Assembly: GCF_033954455.1 (NCBI RefSeq)
Contig: NZ_CP121473.1
Location: forward strand, 3,334,501-3,398,500
Direction of reading: 5' to 3'
From: Thiorhodovibrio litoralis
Lineage (GTDB): Bacteria; Pseudomonadota; Gammaproteobacteria; Chromatiales; Chromatiaceae
Length of the DNA stretch: 64,000 nt
This document shows positions 34,205 through 42,620 of the stretch, one piece after another. Each line of letters opens with the position of its first letter. The stretch's first letter is position 1. Below the pieces are notes generated by a model. It ran no database searches, was not told the origin of the DNA, and worked only from the letters and a program-made list of their open reading frames with translations. The position numbers were made by a program, and so were the translations under genes.

Positions 34205-34618
34205 ATGAAGCAAACCCTGCTGCAGGAAAAATACCCGGTCTACACCCTGGAGACCCCAAAGAACGAAACGCGCTATACCAGCGTCGATGAGATCATTGAC
34301 TACCTCAAAGGCTGCGTCGATGAGCATCCGAAAGCGCGCTTTATCTCGATTTTCGACCACTACCAACACACGAGCGACATGCCAGGCGGCGAAATCGCCC
34401 AAGACATCACGGCCGCCAAGCACATCGTCTTCTGCTTCGGCACCCACCTGCCCAATCCGCAAGTCATGGCCGTCAGACCCCGCTCGATCGGCGTCGTCGA
34501 TCAGGGCGACGAATTCGTCGTCAGCTTTCTTGAGGCACCCATGCCGCTCGCCAACAACGCCATGGAGTCCTGGGTCCGTGCCCTGGTCAATACCCCTCAA
34601 ACACAGAATGCCGGATAA
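34205..34618 (+). CDS. Small conserved protein partnered with SLAC1 (DUF6858-like)
   Basis: 137 residues, soluble, no signal peptide. The sequence LLQEKYPVYTLETPKNETRYTSVDEIIDYLKGCVDEHPKARFISIFDHYQHTSDM matches a small conserved family that I recall as DUF6858. Later AAKHIVFCFGTHLPNPQVMAVRPRSIGVVDQGDEFVVSFLEAPMP includes a single Cys. The function is unknown; the steady pairing with the channel suggests a regulatory or detoxification role, which is inference. GGAG is 8 nt upstream. Confidence 0.72.
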   Translation: MKQTLLQEKYPVYTLETPKNETRYTSVDEIIDYLKGCVDEHPKARFISIFDHYQHTSDMPGGEIAQDITAAKHIVFCFGTHLPNPQVMAVRPRSIGVVDQGDEFVVSFLEAPMPLANNAMESWVRALVNTPQTQNAG

Positions 34619-34802
34619 CACGCTCCAGGATTTGCATCGACCGAACAAGCTCGGCTCGAAACAGCGCTCGCGCCGCCCCGGCAACCGGCTCGAGTAGCGG
34701 GAGCCGAGGCAACGCGAGCGCGGGTATTGACGACATTCGCCCGCGCACGTATCATTCTCGCTCTTAGCTTTTGAGCTTGCGGACGGGCGATGCATCATCC
34801 GC

Positions 34803-34879
34803 CGGGGTATAGCGCAGTCTGGTAGCGCGCCTGCTTTGGGAGCAGGATGTCGGGGGTTCGAATCCCTCTACCCCGACCA
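34803..34879 (+). tRNA. tRNA-Pro (anticodon TGG)
   Basis: 77 nt. Acceptor stem CGGGGTA/TACCCCG, anticodon loop TTTGGGA between CCTGC and GCAGG, T-loop GGTTCGAATCC, and the 3' CCA is encoded. Confidence 0.97.
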
Positions 34880-34918
34880 AACGTCGCTGAGTCACACCCG
34901 GGCCGCTTGATTCCCATT

Positions 34919-34995
34919 GCGCCCGTAGCTCAGCTGGATAGAGCAACGGCCTTCTAAGCCGTAGGTCGCAGGTTCGAATCCTGCCGGGCGTGCCA
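34919..34995 (+). tRNA. tRNA-Arg (anticodon TCT)
   Basis: 77 nt. Acceptor GCGCCCG/CGGGCGT (first pair G-T), anticodon loop CTTCTAA between ACGGC and GCCGT, T-loop GGTTCGAATCC, encoded CCA. Confidence 0.96.
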
Positions 34996-35045
34996 TAAGG
35001 CAGAAACCAAATTCTCGCTTTTACACATATTCTCGCTTTTTCAAT

Positions 35046-35122
35046 GGCGGACGTAGCTCAGTTGGTAGAGCACCGGGTTGTGGCCTCGGTGGTCGTGGGT
35101 TCGATCCCCATCGTTCGCCCCA
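35046..35122 (+). tRNA. tRNA-His (anticodon GTG)
   Basis: 77 nt including the extra 5' G at position -1 characteristic of tRNA-His. Acceptor GCGGACG/CGTTCGC, anticodon loop TTGTGGC, T-loop GGTTCGATCCC, encoded CCA. Confidence 0.96.
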
Positions 35123-35143
35123 TCAATACCGGCAAAAACCCAA

Positions 35144-35219
35144 GGGCCGTTAGCTCAGCTGGTAGAGCAGGGGACTCTTAATCCCTTGGTCGAAGGTTCG
35201 AATCCTTCACGGCCCACCA
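35144..35219 (+). tRNA. tRNA-Lys (anticodon CTT)
   Basis: 76 nt. Acceptor GGGCCGT/ACGGCCC, anticodon loop CTCTTAA, T-loop GGTTCGAATCC, encoded CCA. It is the last tRNA of the cluster and borders the mobile-element region. Confidence 0.97.
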
Positions 35220-35229
35220 AGAAAAACAG

Positions 35230-35268
35230 CGGCTTAGCCTCCACCGAGGCTCGGCCGTTTTGCTTTTT
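35230..35268 (+). terminator. Intrinsic terminator after the tRNA cluster
   Basis: Stem AGCCTC/GAGGCT with a 4-nt loop, extended by CGGC/GCCG across a small internal loop, followed by TTTTGCTTTTT. From here to 35857 (about 590 nt) I see no intact gene. Confidence 0.75.
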
Positions 35269-35857
35269 CAGGCTTCGGGGTAACGCTGGGGTAACATTTT
35301 TGAAGCATTAGGCGGTGATCGACTCGCCCTGCCAGTCTTCTCTCTCGGTAGCCACGAATCCACCGGGGCACTAGCCTGACCATGCTGCCAGCCGGTTCGG
35401 GTTTCGCCCTTGGAAAGATGCGCGTTAGAACCCTACCCCTTGACCGGTCATGCTTCGCCCTGGAACAGTCTGCCCTCTGCACCAGCTCAAGGGGGTCGCC
35501 AACGACTACCCTCTTTGCGCCGTTCAGGACTCTGCCGAACCCTTGGGCCTTTCTTTTTTAAGCAGACAGCTCTGATCAGTGCATAAACCGCCCGACCTTC
35601 ACCTCCGCCAGCCGTTGCGCTCGCTGGTCGGTCAGGTAGGCGCATCATGCCGTACCGCGACGAGATGAATTGGACCTGCTCGAGTGACTGGTTCCGGCGA
35701 TTATGTAGCGCTCAACATAATGGCCGTTGAACTAATCCGCTCCGCGGAGCTTCCGAGCCCGCCGGCCGCGACCCAGACCTGCCGCTGACAGCGCGTTTGC
35801 GCATTGTCGCCCACACTGAAGACGACCCAATCAGGGTCGTTGACAGAGGGTCTGACG

Positions 35858-36406
35858 ATGACCGCATTACGCCAACGTATGATTGCCGCCATGCAGATGC
35901 ATGGTTTCTCCCCGCGCACCCACCAGAGCTACCTCGCCGCGGTGCGCGATCTCGCCAAATTTACTCGCCGCGCGCCTGACACCTTGATGCCGGATGATGT
36001 GCAGTGCTACTTCGAGCACTTGGTGCGCGAGCGTGGGCTCGCCCCGGCAAGCGTGCGCCTGTTCTACCATGGCATCCGCTTTTTCTACCTCCAGGTGCTC
36101 AACTGGCCGGCGGTGGACCTGGCCGTCACCCTGCCCAAGCGCCCGCAACGCATACACAAGTTGCTCACGCGCGAAGAGGTGGCGGCCATCCTGGGCGCCT
36201 GCGCGGATGTGCGCCATCACATAATGCTCAGCCTGTGCTATGGCTGCGGGCTGCGCCTGAACGAAGTGCTGGCGGTTCGCGTTGGCGATATCGACGGCGA
36301 ACGCCGGCTGTTGCGCATTGAACAGGGCAAGGGCGCCAAGGACCGCATGGTCCCGCTCTCGCCGACCTTGTTGGCGCAACTGCGCGCGTATTGGCGCGCC
36401 TATCGC
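35858..36406 (+). pseudogene. Tyrosine recombinase (integrase), 3' part deleted
   Basis: The start MTALRQRMIAAMQMHGFSPRTHQSYLAAVRDLAKF has AGAGGG 7 nt upstream. The SAM-like N-domain and the first half of the catalytic domain are intact, including Arg in CYGCGLRLNEVLAVRVGDID and Lys in QGKGAKDRMVPLSP. Homology then stops at about YWRAYRPG. The later catalytic HxxR, His and Tyr are missing because a deletion has joined this gene, out of frame, to the IS91-type transposase that follows. This class of integrase is usually found just upstream of IS91-like transposases. Probably inactive. Confidence 0.8.
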
Positions 36407-37328
36407 CCGGGCGCGCCAGCGCGCGGCCTTGCTGCCGGTGACCTATCACCATCTGGTCTTCACGCTGCCGTCCGCCCTCAATGGCTGGATCGAGGTCCAT
36501 CCCAAACAGCTCTATGATCTGCTGTTCGAGACGGTCTGGGCCACATTGTCGGCCTTCGGTGCCAACCCCAAGCGCCTGGGCGGACAACTGGGGATGACCG
36601 CAGTGCTCCATACCTGGGGACAGACGTTGACCCGGCATGTGCATCTGCATTGTCTGGTGCCGGGCGGGGCATTCTCCGCTACCGGTCAGTGGCATCCCGC
36701 GAAAAGCAACTACCTATTCCCGGTGCGGGCGCTCTCGCGTCACGTGCGCGGCGGCTTTGTGAGTCGTCTGCGCCAGGCTGTCGCGGCCGGAGACCTGTGC
36801 CGGTTAACCGATCCGCGCGAGACCGACCGCTTGCTCGATACCCTGATGGGCACCGAGTGGGTGGTCTTTTCCAAGCCCTGCCTGGCGCGCAGCGAAACCG
36901 TCGTCGACTACCTCGGACGCTACAGCCACCGCACCGCGCTGAGCGACAGCCGCCTACTCAGCTTTGATGGCGAGTCCGTTGAACTCAGCTACAAGGACTA
37001 CCGCGATGGCGACCAGCGCAAAGTCATGACCCTCTCCGGTGAGGAACTGTTGCGCCGCTTCCTGCTCCATGTGCTACCAAAGGGTTTCATGCGCGTGCGC
37101 CATTTCGGCTTCCTGGCCAATCGTTGTCGTGCTCAGCGCTTGCCGGCTATCCGCGCGGCGATCGGCGCGGTGCAAGCGCGTCCCGTTGCAGTCATGACAA
37201 CTGAGCCGGGCACCACCGGGCATCCCCAACCTTCCAAGACCTTTGATGGTTTTCCCTGCCAGAGCTGTCGCGGCGGACGACTGCGGGTGCGCACCGCCCT
37301 GGCTCCCAAACGCCGTGATGGAGGATAG
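36405..37328 (+). pseudogene. IS91-family transposase, N-terminal zinc-ribbon deleted
   Basis: Family similarity starts at ARQRAALLPVTYHHLVFTLPSALNG and continues to the usual end. The HUH motif (HVHLHCLVPGGAF) and the Tyr-containing YLGRYSHRTALSDSRLL are present, as are SYKDYRDGDQRKVMTLSGEELLRRFLLHVLPKGFMRVRHFGF and a C-terminal PCQSCRGG. The roughly 120 N-terminal residues, including the Cys-rich ribbon, are absent; the frame upstream is instead the out-of-frame integrase. It is a rolling-circle-type transposase remnant. The 300 nt after it (37329-37630) hold no supported gene. Confidence 0.85.
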
Positions 37329-37634
37329 TGCGCGCCGATCACTCGTCCCCTCCCTTCACCTGCCATGAGAAATGTTTCGGCCCGATCTCGGGTCAGTGCA
37401 CGCGCTCGCCTCGCGCTCGGAAATCGACTAAACTCAGCGCTAATACACAGCGCATCTTCCCCCAGGGAGGCCACCAAATGACGTATTTCCCCTCCCGCTG
37501 TCGCCCGTGCCGCTGCTTCAGCGCCAACACCACCCCCGCACTCCCGGGGTCTGACCAATACAATCCCCTAAGAAGCCAGCTCTCGAGCCTCTGCGCCGGA
37601 GAGCCCGTGCCAGGATCGGATTAGTCCAACAGAC

Positions 37635-37792
37635 ATTTATCCATCGGGCGCTGAGAGTTCAGCGCATGATCGGACTCACGGCTTAGCGCCCGATGGATAA
37701 ATGCTTAATAGTTATGTAGAGGTTGCATTTATGTTGAGTTGTCGCGCCGATGCCTTTGCTGCTGAGCATCGGCGCGATCGGGGCTCTACATA
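37635..37792. repeat. Compound inverted-repeat structure
   Basis: Three dyads lie in 158 nt. An 18-bp perfect repeat (ATTTATCCATCGGGCGCT at 37635-37652 with its complement at 37685-37702). A 9-bp pair TATGTAGAG/CTCTACATA (37713-37721, 37784-37792). Inside that, a 12-bp pair TCGCGCCGATGC/GCATCGGCGCGA (37742-37753, 37766-37777). A competing small hairpin GCGCTGA/TCAGCGC sits at 37648-37665. The structure directly borders a tyrosine recombinase fragment, so it may be a recombination site or element end. Confidence 0.75.
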
Positions 37793-37821
37793 GTTACAGG
37801 TCTTGGAGAAAGTGCATCAGC

Positions 37822-38097
37822 TCATCGGTCGGTTGGTTGGTAGCGTGTCGGCTCCATCGCGGGCTCCTGAAGGCGGGCCAGAGCGTTTTGCTTCATTGTC
37901 AGATCGGCCTCGACGTATCGATGGGTGGTCGTCATGCTCTCATGCCCCAGCCAGAGTGCGATGACGCTGAAGGCGACGCCGGACTGCAGCATATGCATGG
38001 CGGTGGAGTGGCGCACCGAGTGAGGTGAGATGTGACGCATATTGAGGCTGGGGTAGCGCTCGGCGGCATGTGCCACTGCGATTTCCACACGGCAAAT
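37822..38097 (-). pseudogene. Tyrosine recombinase, C-terminal fragment
   Basis: About 90 residues with the catalytic end of a tyrosine recombinase: HISPHSVRHSTAMHMLQSGV (HxxR), IALWLGHESMTTTHRYVEADLTMKQNALARL (His and nucleophile Tyr). The N-terminal two thirds are missing, cut at the inverted repeat that starts the ISAs1-type element. It is not the missing end of the integrase at 35.9 kb, since it is on the opposite strand and of a different subfamily. The nearest relatives, as I recall them, include recombinases of multi-recombinase elements. Confidence 0.8.
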
Positions 38098-40009
38098 CCG
38101 TTCTAGCCGACAGGCGCTGCTCGAGCAGCACGTGGCACTGAGTTCGCCGTCATCCCCAGATAGTCGAAGACACGGCGAACCTTGCGCGCGAGTTTATCAA
38201 TGGTTGCCGAGACGGAGTCGGTGGATTTCGCCTTGATCAGGCCAGTGGCGAACCGGCGCAGGCGGGTCATGTTTTCCGGTCCATGGCCGGTGCGGATCGT
38301 GCAGCGATCCTCATCCCAGTTCCAGTCGAGGATCCAGTGATGGGCTTCAACGCCCCAGTGGCTACGGTTAAAGGCCAGCAAGCGCTTGGGACTGGCGCTC
38401 TCGGGGGTGTGATCAGTGAGGCCGTAGACCGTTTCGATGGTCGTCTTGCCGGTCTTCTTGTTCGTGATGGTCCGCTCAATGACGAAGACCTGACCGACAG
38501 CGGGGAAGTCGAGATACGCGTTGAGCTTCGTGGAGGTCCAAATCGCGCGGCTTTCGATGCGCCCGTGCTTGAGTTCCGGGCGCTCGCGGAAGTCCGGTTC
38601 GCCACGATCCTGGAAGTTCAACCGAATATCGGCCGCGAGGGTCGGTTGGTTATCCTTGGCGATAAAAACGTAGTGCGCGCCGCGTTGGACCAGGTAGGCA
38701 GCGAGCTTGCGTTAGGTGAGGAGCGCGTCGGCGGTGAGGGTTTTGCCGGTAAGGTCGAGGGAATCGAGCACCGGGATCGCCATCCCGATCTCCCACTGTT
38801 TTTTTGGGGTGCGTTTCAGCTCATCGCTGCCATTGACGGGCAGAGAGCCGACTTTTTTTGGGTGTGACAGCGCTTGGACTCATGTCCAACGACACCGAGG
38901 ATGTGGGTCTGGTTTCCCTCGGCGTCGATGGCGTTGCACATCGTCTTGCCATCAAGGGCCAAGCCCTCGTCCTCGGTGGCCATCTGCGCGTTCCAACCCT
39001 GCAGTGCTCGATCGACGGCGTTGGGGTCCGCCCGCGTGAGGACATCGCGGATGCGGGTGCGGCTGGGCACCTCATAGCGGCCATTGCGATAGCGGCAGCC
39101 AAAACGCGCACGGGCGGTCTGACTGAGGTCCTGCGCCCATTCAGCGATGGCCTTGTAGCCGCGCGCCCCGCACAAGACCGCCGCGGCCGAGATGGCAAGC
39201 ACCACCGGCAACGGATGCCGTCGGCCTTGGCTGCGGCGCGGATCCGGGACATCGGCGAAGAACTCGGGCAACGAACGCATCTGCTGTGCACTTAACATCA
39301 GTCTTGGGACTCCATGGTGATAGACAGGATCAAGTGTTGGATGAGACAAGCGTGCTTGAGCCTGCGCGATCAAGGGGCGGACAAACACCCGCTTGGCGCC
39401 ATCGGCGCGGTTGCTGTAGCCGGCGCGGGTGCGCCGATACCCGCGTGTCTGCCCGACCTCGAGCCAATTGGCGGCGCGATAGCAGGTACCGGCGAACCGG
39501 CGCGGATCGACGAAGGTCTCCAGCAACCACAGCGGATAGCCGAAGCGCGCCGGCCAATCGGCGCTGACCCGGCGCTCGCATAGCCCCAGCACACGCGAGG
39601 CGAGATTCGGCACATGCCACGCGGGCAGGATCAAAAAACGGGCGTTGTTGGCGATCAGATGCAGCCGGTCGAATTGATAGCGCCGATCCCAGCCGATCCA
39701 GCGATCGCGCGCGCCGCACTTCCATGCGGCCGCGCTGAACACCAGCAACGCCAGCCACTGCTCCTGCCAGGTGGCGACATACCAGAGGGTGTGACCGATC
39801 TTTGCCGAAGCCCCCAGGTAGTGATGCTCCTCAAGCAGGGCGTTGAAGCGCGGCTCTTCATCCGCGGCGACCAGACGCAGGGTGATCTCGTGCAGGTTCA
39901 TCGCGCCGCCTCGCCAGTTAGCAATGGCCAGCAGTTTGAACCAGACGGAAGGAAATGTCCAGAATCGAGGGTAAGTTTTTCTACGACCGTTTAATTCCGT
40001 CTAGAACGG
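38098..40009. mobile_element. Degenerate ISAs1-type element
   Basis: The 9-bp sequence CCGTTCTAG (38098-38106) recurs inverted as CTAGAACGG (40001-40009), flanking the broken transposase gene and coinciding with the point where the recombinase fragment is cut. I take these as the terminal repeats; no target duplication was recognised. The 100 nt between the gene start (39901) and the right repeat contain no other gene. Confidence 0.5.
38103..39901 (-). pseudogene. DruA-like (DUF4338) / ISAs1 transposase fusion, frameshifted and with a nonsense codon
   Basis: Residues 1 to about 200 match the DUF4338/DruA family: LVAADEEPRFNALLEEHHYLGASAKIGHTLWYVAT, FDRLHLIANNARFLILPAWHVPNLASRVLGLC, GTCYRAANWLEVGQTRGY. 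The ISAs1 transposase follows, starting LPEFFADVPDPRRSQGRRHPL. Its DDE residues are recognisable (LALDGKTM, LTADALL, WGVEAHHWILDWNWDEDRC). At a seven-A run (T at 38853-38859) the frame must shift by one to continue (QKKVGSLPVNGSDELKR). At 38712-38714 a TAA replaces a probable CAA. The frame from 38621 down is then intact to the stop. Inactive unless both lesions are bypassed. Confidence 0.82.
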
Positions 40010-40100
40010 TTCCGCCCTGTGCCGGGCGGCCTCGGCTTTGACAGATTGGCTTCTGTGTGCAGACATAGGGCGTTTTCGGCAATGAGCAAGAAGGTGCGCG

Positions 40101-40559
40101 ATGACGAAACCCGAAACACCGCTGCTGGCCGCGGACATCATCATCGAGCTCAATGACCAGCCAGGCCGGCCCATCGTGCTGATTGAACGGCGCTATCCGC
40201 CGCTGGGTTGGGCGATTCCCGGCGGCTTTGTCGACATCGGGGAGCGCGCCGAAGCCGCCGCCATGCGCGAGGCGCGGGAGGAAACGGCCTTGCGGGTGAA
40301 GTTGCGCGCACTCCTTGGTCTTTACTCCGATCCAGCACGCGACCCGCGAGGCCATACGGTCAGCGCGGTCTATGTGGCGGAGGCCACCGGAGAGCCCCGA
40401 GCGCAGGATGATGCCCGCCACTTGGCGGTCTTCGCACCAGAGGCACTGCCCGTACCCCTCGCGTTCGATCATGCGCGGATTCTCGATCATTACCGGCGCT
40501 ACCGCGAGACGGGCCTGATCACCCCGTTGTGGTCGCCGGATTCCCTCGACAACCTCTGA
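40101..40559 (+). CDS. NUDIX hydrolase
   Basis: 152 residues. The Nudix box is complete: GGFVDIGERAEAAAMREAREETAL. It is preceded by IVLIERRYPPLGWAIPGG and followed by LLGLYSDPARDPRGHTVSAVYVAE, a pattern near ADP-ribose pyrophosphatase and bifunctional NMN-type members. It hydrolyses a nucleoside diphosphate linked to X; the substrate is not known. GAAGG lies 6 nt upstream. The next gene follows by 20 nt on the same strand. Confidence 0.9.
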   Translation: MTKPETPLLAADIIIELNDQPGRPIVLIERRYPPLGWAIPGGFVDIGERAEAAAMREAREETALRVKLRALLGLYSDPARDPRGHTVSAVYVAEATGEPRAQDDARHLAVFAPEALPVPLAFDHARILDHYRRYRETGLITPLWSPDSLDNL

Positions 40560-40579
40560 GCCTCGCTCACGCCGTCATC

Positions 40580-40957
40580 ATGCCCTCCCTGTTTTCCATC
40601 ATCGAATCCCCCGGCCATCCGCGACTCGACGGTCTCTACCAGCGCCTTGGCATCGAGCAGGTGAAACTCAGCTCCCAGCGCAAGGCGCTGCAGGCGCTGA
40701 AGAAGGTCACCCCGGACTGGGTGGTGGCGGAGTTCTTCTATGGCTTCGGCAACAACTACGCCGGGGCAAATGTCTCCAACCTGGATGTCTTGCTCGCCAC
40801 ATTGCGCAAGCAGGCGCCTGCGGCGCGGGTGATTGTGCTGGTCACCAAGGATCAGGCCGGGTATGTTCCCTTGCTCGCGGAGCGCTTTCCGCTGCATGCG
40901 GTTCTGACCTTGCCGGTAGGCGAGGCGGACATGGAGGCGGCGCTGACGGACCAATGA
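40580..40957 (+). CDS. Conserved hypothetical protein
   Basis: 125 residues, cytoplasmic. The pattern IIESPGHPRLDGLYQRLGIEQVKLSSQRKALQALKKVTPDWVVAEFFYGFGNNYAGANVSNLDVLLATLRKQAPAARVIVLVTKDQ suggests an alpha/beta receiver-like fold without the phospho-acceptor residues of a response regulator. I do not recognise the family. It is probably co-transcribed with the NUDIX gene. Confidence 0.65.
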   Translation: MPSLFSIIESPGHPRLDGLYQRLGIEQVKLSSQRKALQALKKVTPDWVVAEFFYGFGNNYAGANVSNLDVLLATLRKQAPAARVIVLVTKDQAGYVPLLAERFPLHAVLTLPVGEADMEAALTDQ

Positions 40958-41063
40958 GGCTATCGTCGTCTTTAACCGCCTGAGCTCTCTCTACTCAGAT
41001 TTCGGACGACAACACAAGGCCCCCAGAGAGCGTCTAGCGGTGACAGCAACAGGATGGGAACCG

Positions 41064-42014
41064 TCACCACAACAAGACACTGACTGCCCGGTGATCAGAG
41101 CCAAGCGACCGGGTTGGCCCAGCCCTGAAACCCCGCCAGGCGGTGGTTACCAAGGCCTGGTCGATGGGGATGCCAAACCAACCTTGGCCAACCGTCGGCC
41201 AGGTGGGTTGCAGCCCGCTTGCCCGGCGCACGCCGGTCTGGCGCAGTCCAGCAAAGGCGGATGACCAGGGGCTGGCATTCAGATCGCCGGCGAGAATGCC
41301 GAGCTTTGCCGGATCGAGATCGGTGATCAGTTCGCGCAACTGCTGGTTGCGTAGCTGGTGAAAATGCGCGGAGACCGGTGGCATCGGGTGCACGGCAATC
41401 ACCTCCACGCCGTGCCCGTTCCAGTCAAGCTCGGCATGCAGCCGCGCAATGCCGGCCGCATCCCGTTGGGTGCGCGCGTCGTTGAGCGGCCAGGCCGCGC
41501 GCAGGCAGATACCGAAGGGAGATTCATCGGGTTGCTCGACATGCGTCGGCAGCGCATCGCGGTCATTCAACCAGCGGGCCATTGCCGGTGTGCATTCCAG
41601 CAGGATCAGCAGATCCGGTGGCTCGGACTCCAGCCAATCGGTCAGCGCGGGCAGCGGTGGCTGGGCCATGTTCAGATTGGCCACCGCAACCCGAAAACCC
41701 GGCTCGCCAAACTCGGGCTGGTTGCTCAGGGACGGGGAGGCGCTCAACCAGGGCAGCGGAAACAAGAAAAGCGCCAACCAGGCAATTGGGCGGCGCCGGA
41801 TCAGCAGCACCACGCCCAGCACCAGCAAGATCAAATAAAGCCATTGCCCGTGGGTGATTAAATCCAGCAGCCAGGCGAACTGCCCTGCACTGGCGTGCAA
41901 GGGTGCCGACAACCAGGGTGAGAGTAACCCAAAGGCCGCGCCGCCAATCAGCCACCAGCCATCGCTTGCACGATCACCAGCCAGCGGTCGGCGCAGAATC
42001 GCCAGCCAAGCCAT
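41064..42014 (-). CDS. Membrane-anchored endonuclease/exonuclease/phosphatase family protein
   Basis: About 316 residues. Two or three N-terminal membrane segments (GGAAFGLLSPWL, WLYLILLVLGVVLLI, PIAWLALFLFPLPWL) precede an EEP domain: VAVANLNMAQPP, DLLILLECTPAM, VIAVHPMPPVSAHF, ILAGDLNASPWSSAFAGL and the final GSDHRAVSVLLW. The catalytic Asp/Asn and Asp/His pairs are intact, and the domain probably faces the periplasm. The start at 42014 overlaps the preceding stop (TGATG); an ATG at 42032 is the alternative. Confidence 0.82.
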   Translation of the reverse strand: MAWLAILRRPLAGDRASDGWWLIGGAAFGLLSPWLSAPLHASAGQFAWLLDLITHGQWLYLILLVLGVVLLIRRRPIAWLALFLFPLPWLSASPSLSNQPEFGEPGFRVAVANLNMAQPPLPALTDWLESEPPDLLILLECTPAMARWLNDRDALPTHVEQPDESPFGICLRAAWPLNDARTQRDAAGIARLHAELDWNGHGVEVIAVHPMPPVSAHFHQLRNQQLRELITDLDPAKLGILAGDLNASPWSSAFAGLRQTGVRRASGLQPTWPTVGQGWFGIPIDQALVTTAWRGFRAGPTRSLGSDHRAVSVLLW

Positions 42015-42541
42015 CAGCGGCGACGCGCCCATTTTGGCGGTTCGGGAAGCCAGGCGTCACCCGGATAACGACAATCCAGGATGTCGGCATCCGATAATTC
42101 CCCGCCGACCCAGACAGCCGCTGATCGTGCCCCGGCACCGGCAGCCAATTCCTGCCAGGCGCGCACCTCGACCTGGGTCAAGCCGCCTTCTGTCTTCTCC
42201 AACGGATGCAGGATCATCAGCGGCGAAGGTCGCAGCAAGGCGTTGGTGGCCAACTGATGCACGGCATGCTGCAAGAGTTTCTCCGCGACGGTGAAGTCGG
42301 CCAGCAGGGTGCGCGGATGCGCGAAGGGATTGACGATCTCACATCCCTCGGCACGATTGGCCTGTTGCGCCGCTTCACCGACCGCGAGAATCCGTTCGGG
42401 TTTTTGCCGCCGGTCGATGCAGACCAGGGGTTGGAGCTCAACCGTCTTACCTTGCACAATGTCGCGCACCGCCAGTCTGTTGGCGGAGATTGTCACATAG
42501 AAGGGCCCGGTCTGGAGCCATGTCGACAGGAATCCTGGCAT
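42014..42541 (-). CDS. Conserved protein with possible MreB/actin-like N-terminal fold
   Basis: About 175 residues from the ATG at 42541 (MPGFLSTWLQTGPFYVTISANRLAVRDI), with AGG 6 nt upstream. The pattern VELQPLVCIDRRQKPERILAVGEAAQQ, VNPFAHPRTLLADFTVAEKLLQHAVHQL and MILHPLEKTEGGLTQVEVRAWQELAAGAGARSAAVWVG resembles the first subdomain of MreB-type actins. A nucleotide-binding core is too short to be functional, so the name is tentative. It is coupled to the EEP gene. The frame is open upstream to 42787, but that part overlaps the divergent DsrE gene. Confidence 0.5.
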   Translation of the reverse strand: MPGFLSTWLQTGPFYVTISANRLAVRDIVQGKTVELQPLVCIDRRQKPERILAVGEAAQQANRAEGCEIVNPFAHPRTLLADFTVAEKLLQHAVHQLATNALLRPSPLMILHPLEKTEGGLTQVEVRAWQELAAGAGARSAAVWVGGELSDADILDCRYPGDAWLPEPPKWARRR

Positions 42542-42620
42542 CATGAACCTCGTTGCGTCCGGCGGTTGCGCCGGTGCTTGCCCGGCTTGAATCTCAAATC
42601 CTGATAAAGAGACTATCTGA

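Noticed and set aside
35078-35311. A 77-codon frame across tRNA-His and tRNA-Lys
   Set aside because: It lies over two clear tRNA genes and a terminator.
37625-37740. An integron attC site (RYYYAAC at 37625 and GTTRRRY at 37734)
   Set aside because: The core-like boxes exist, but the internal palindrome is not centred between them and no integron integrase or cassette array is present.
38103-39901. A Druantia anti-phage system because of the DruA-like domain
   Set aside because: No DruB-E genes are nearby, and the domain is part of a broken ISAs1 transposase, so it is read as mobile-element sequence.
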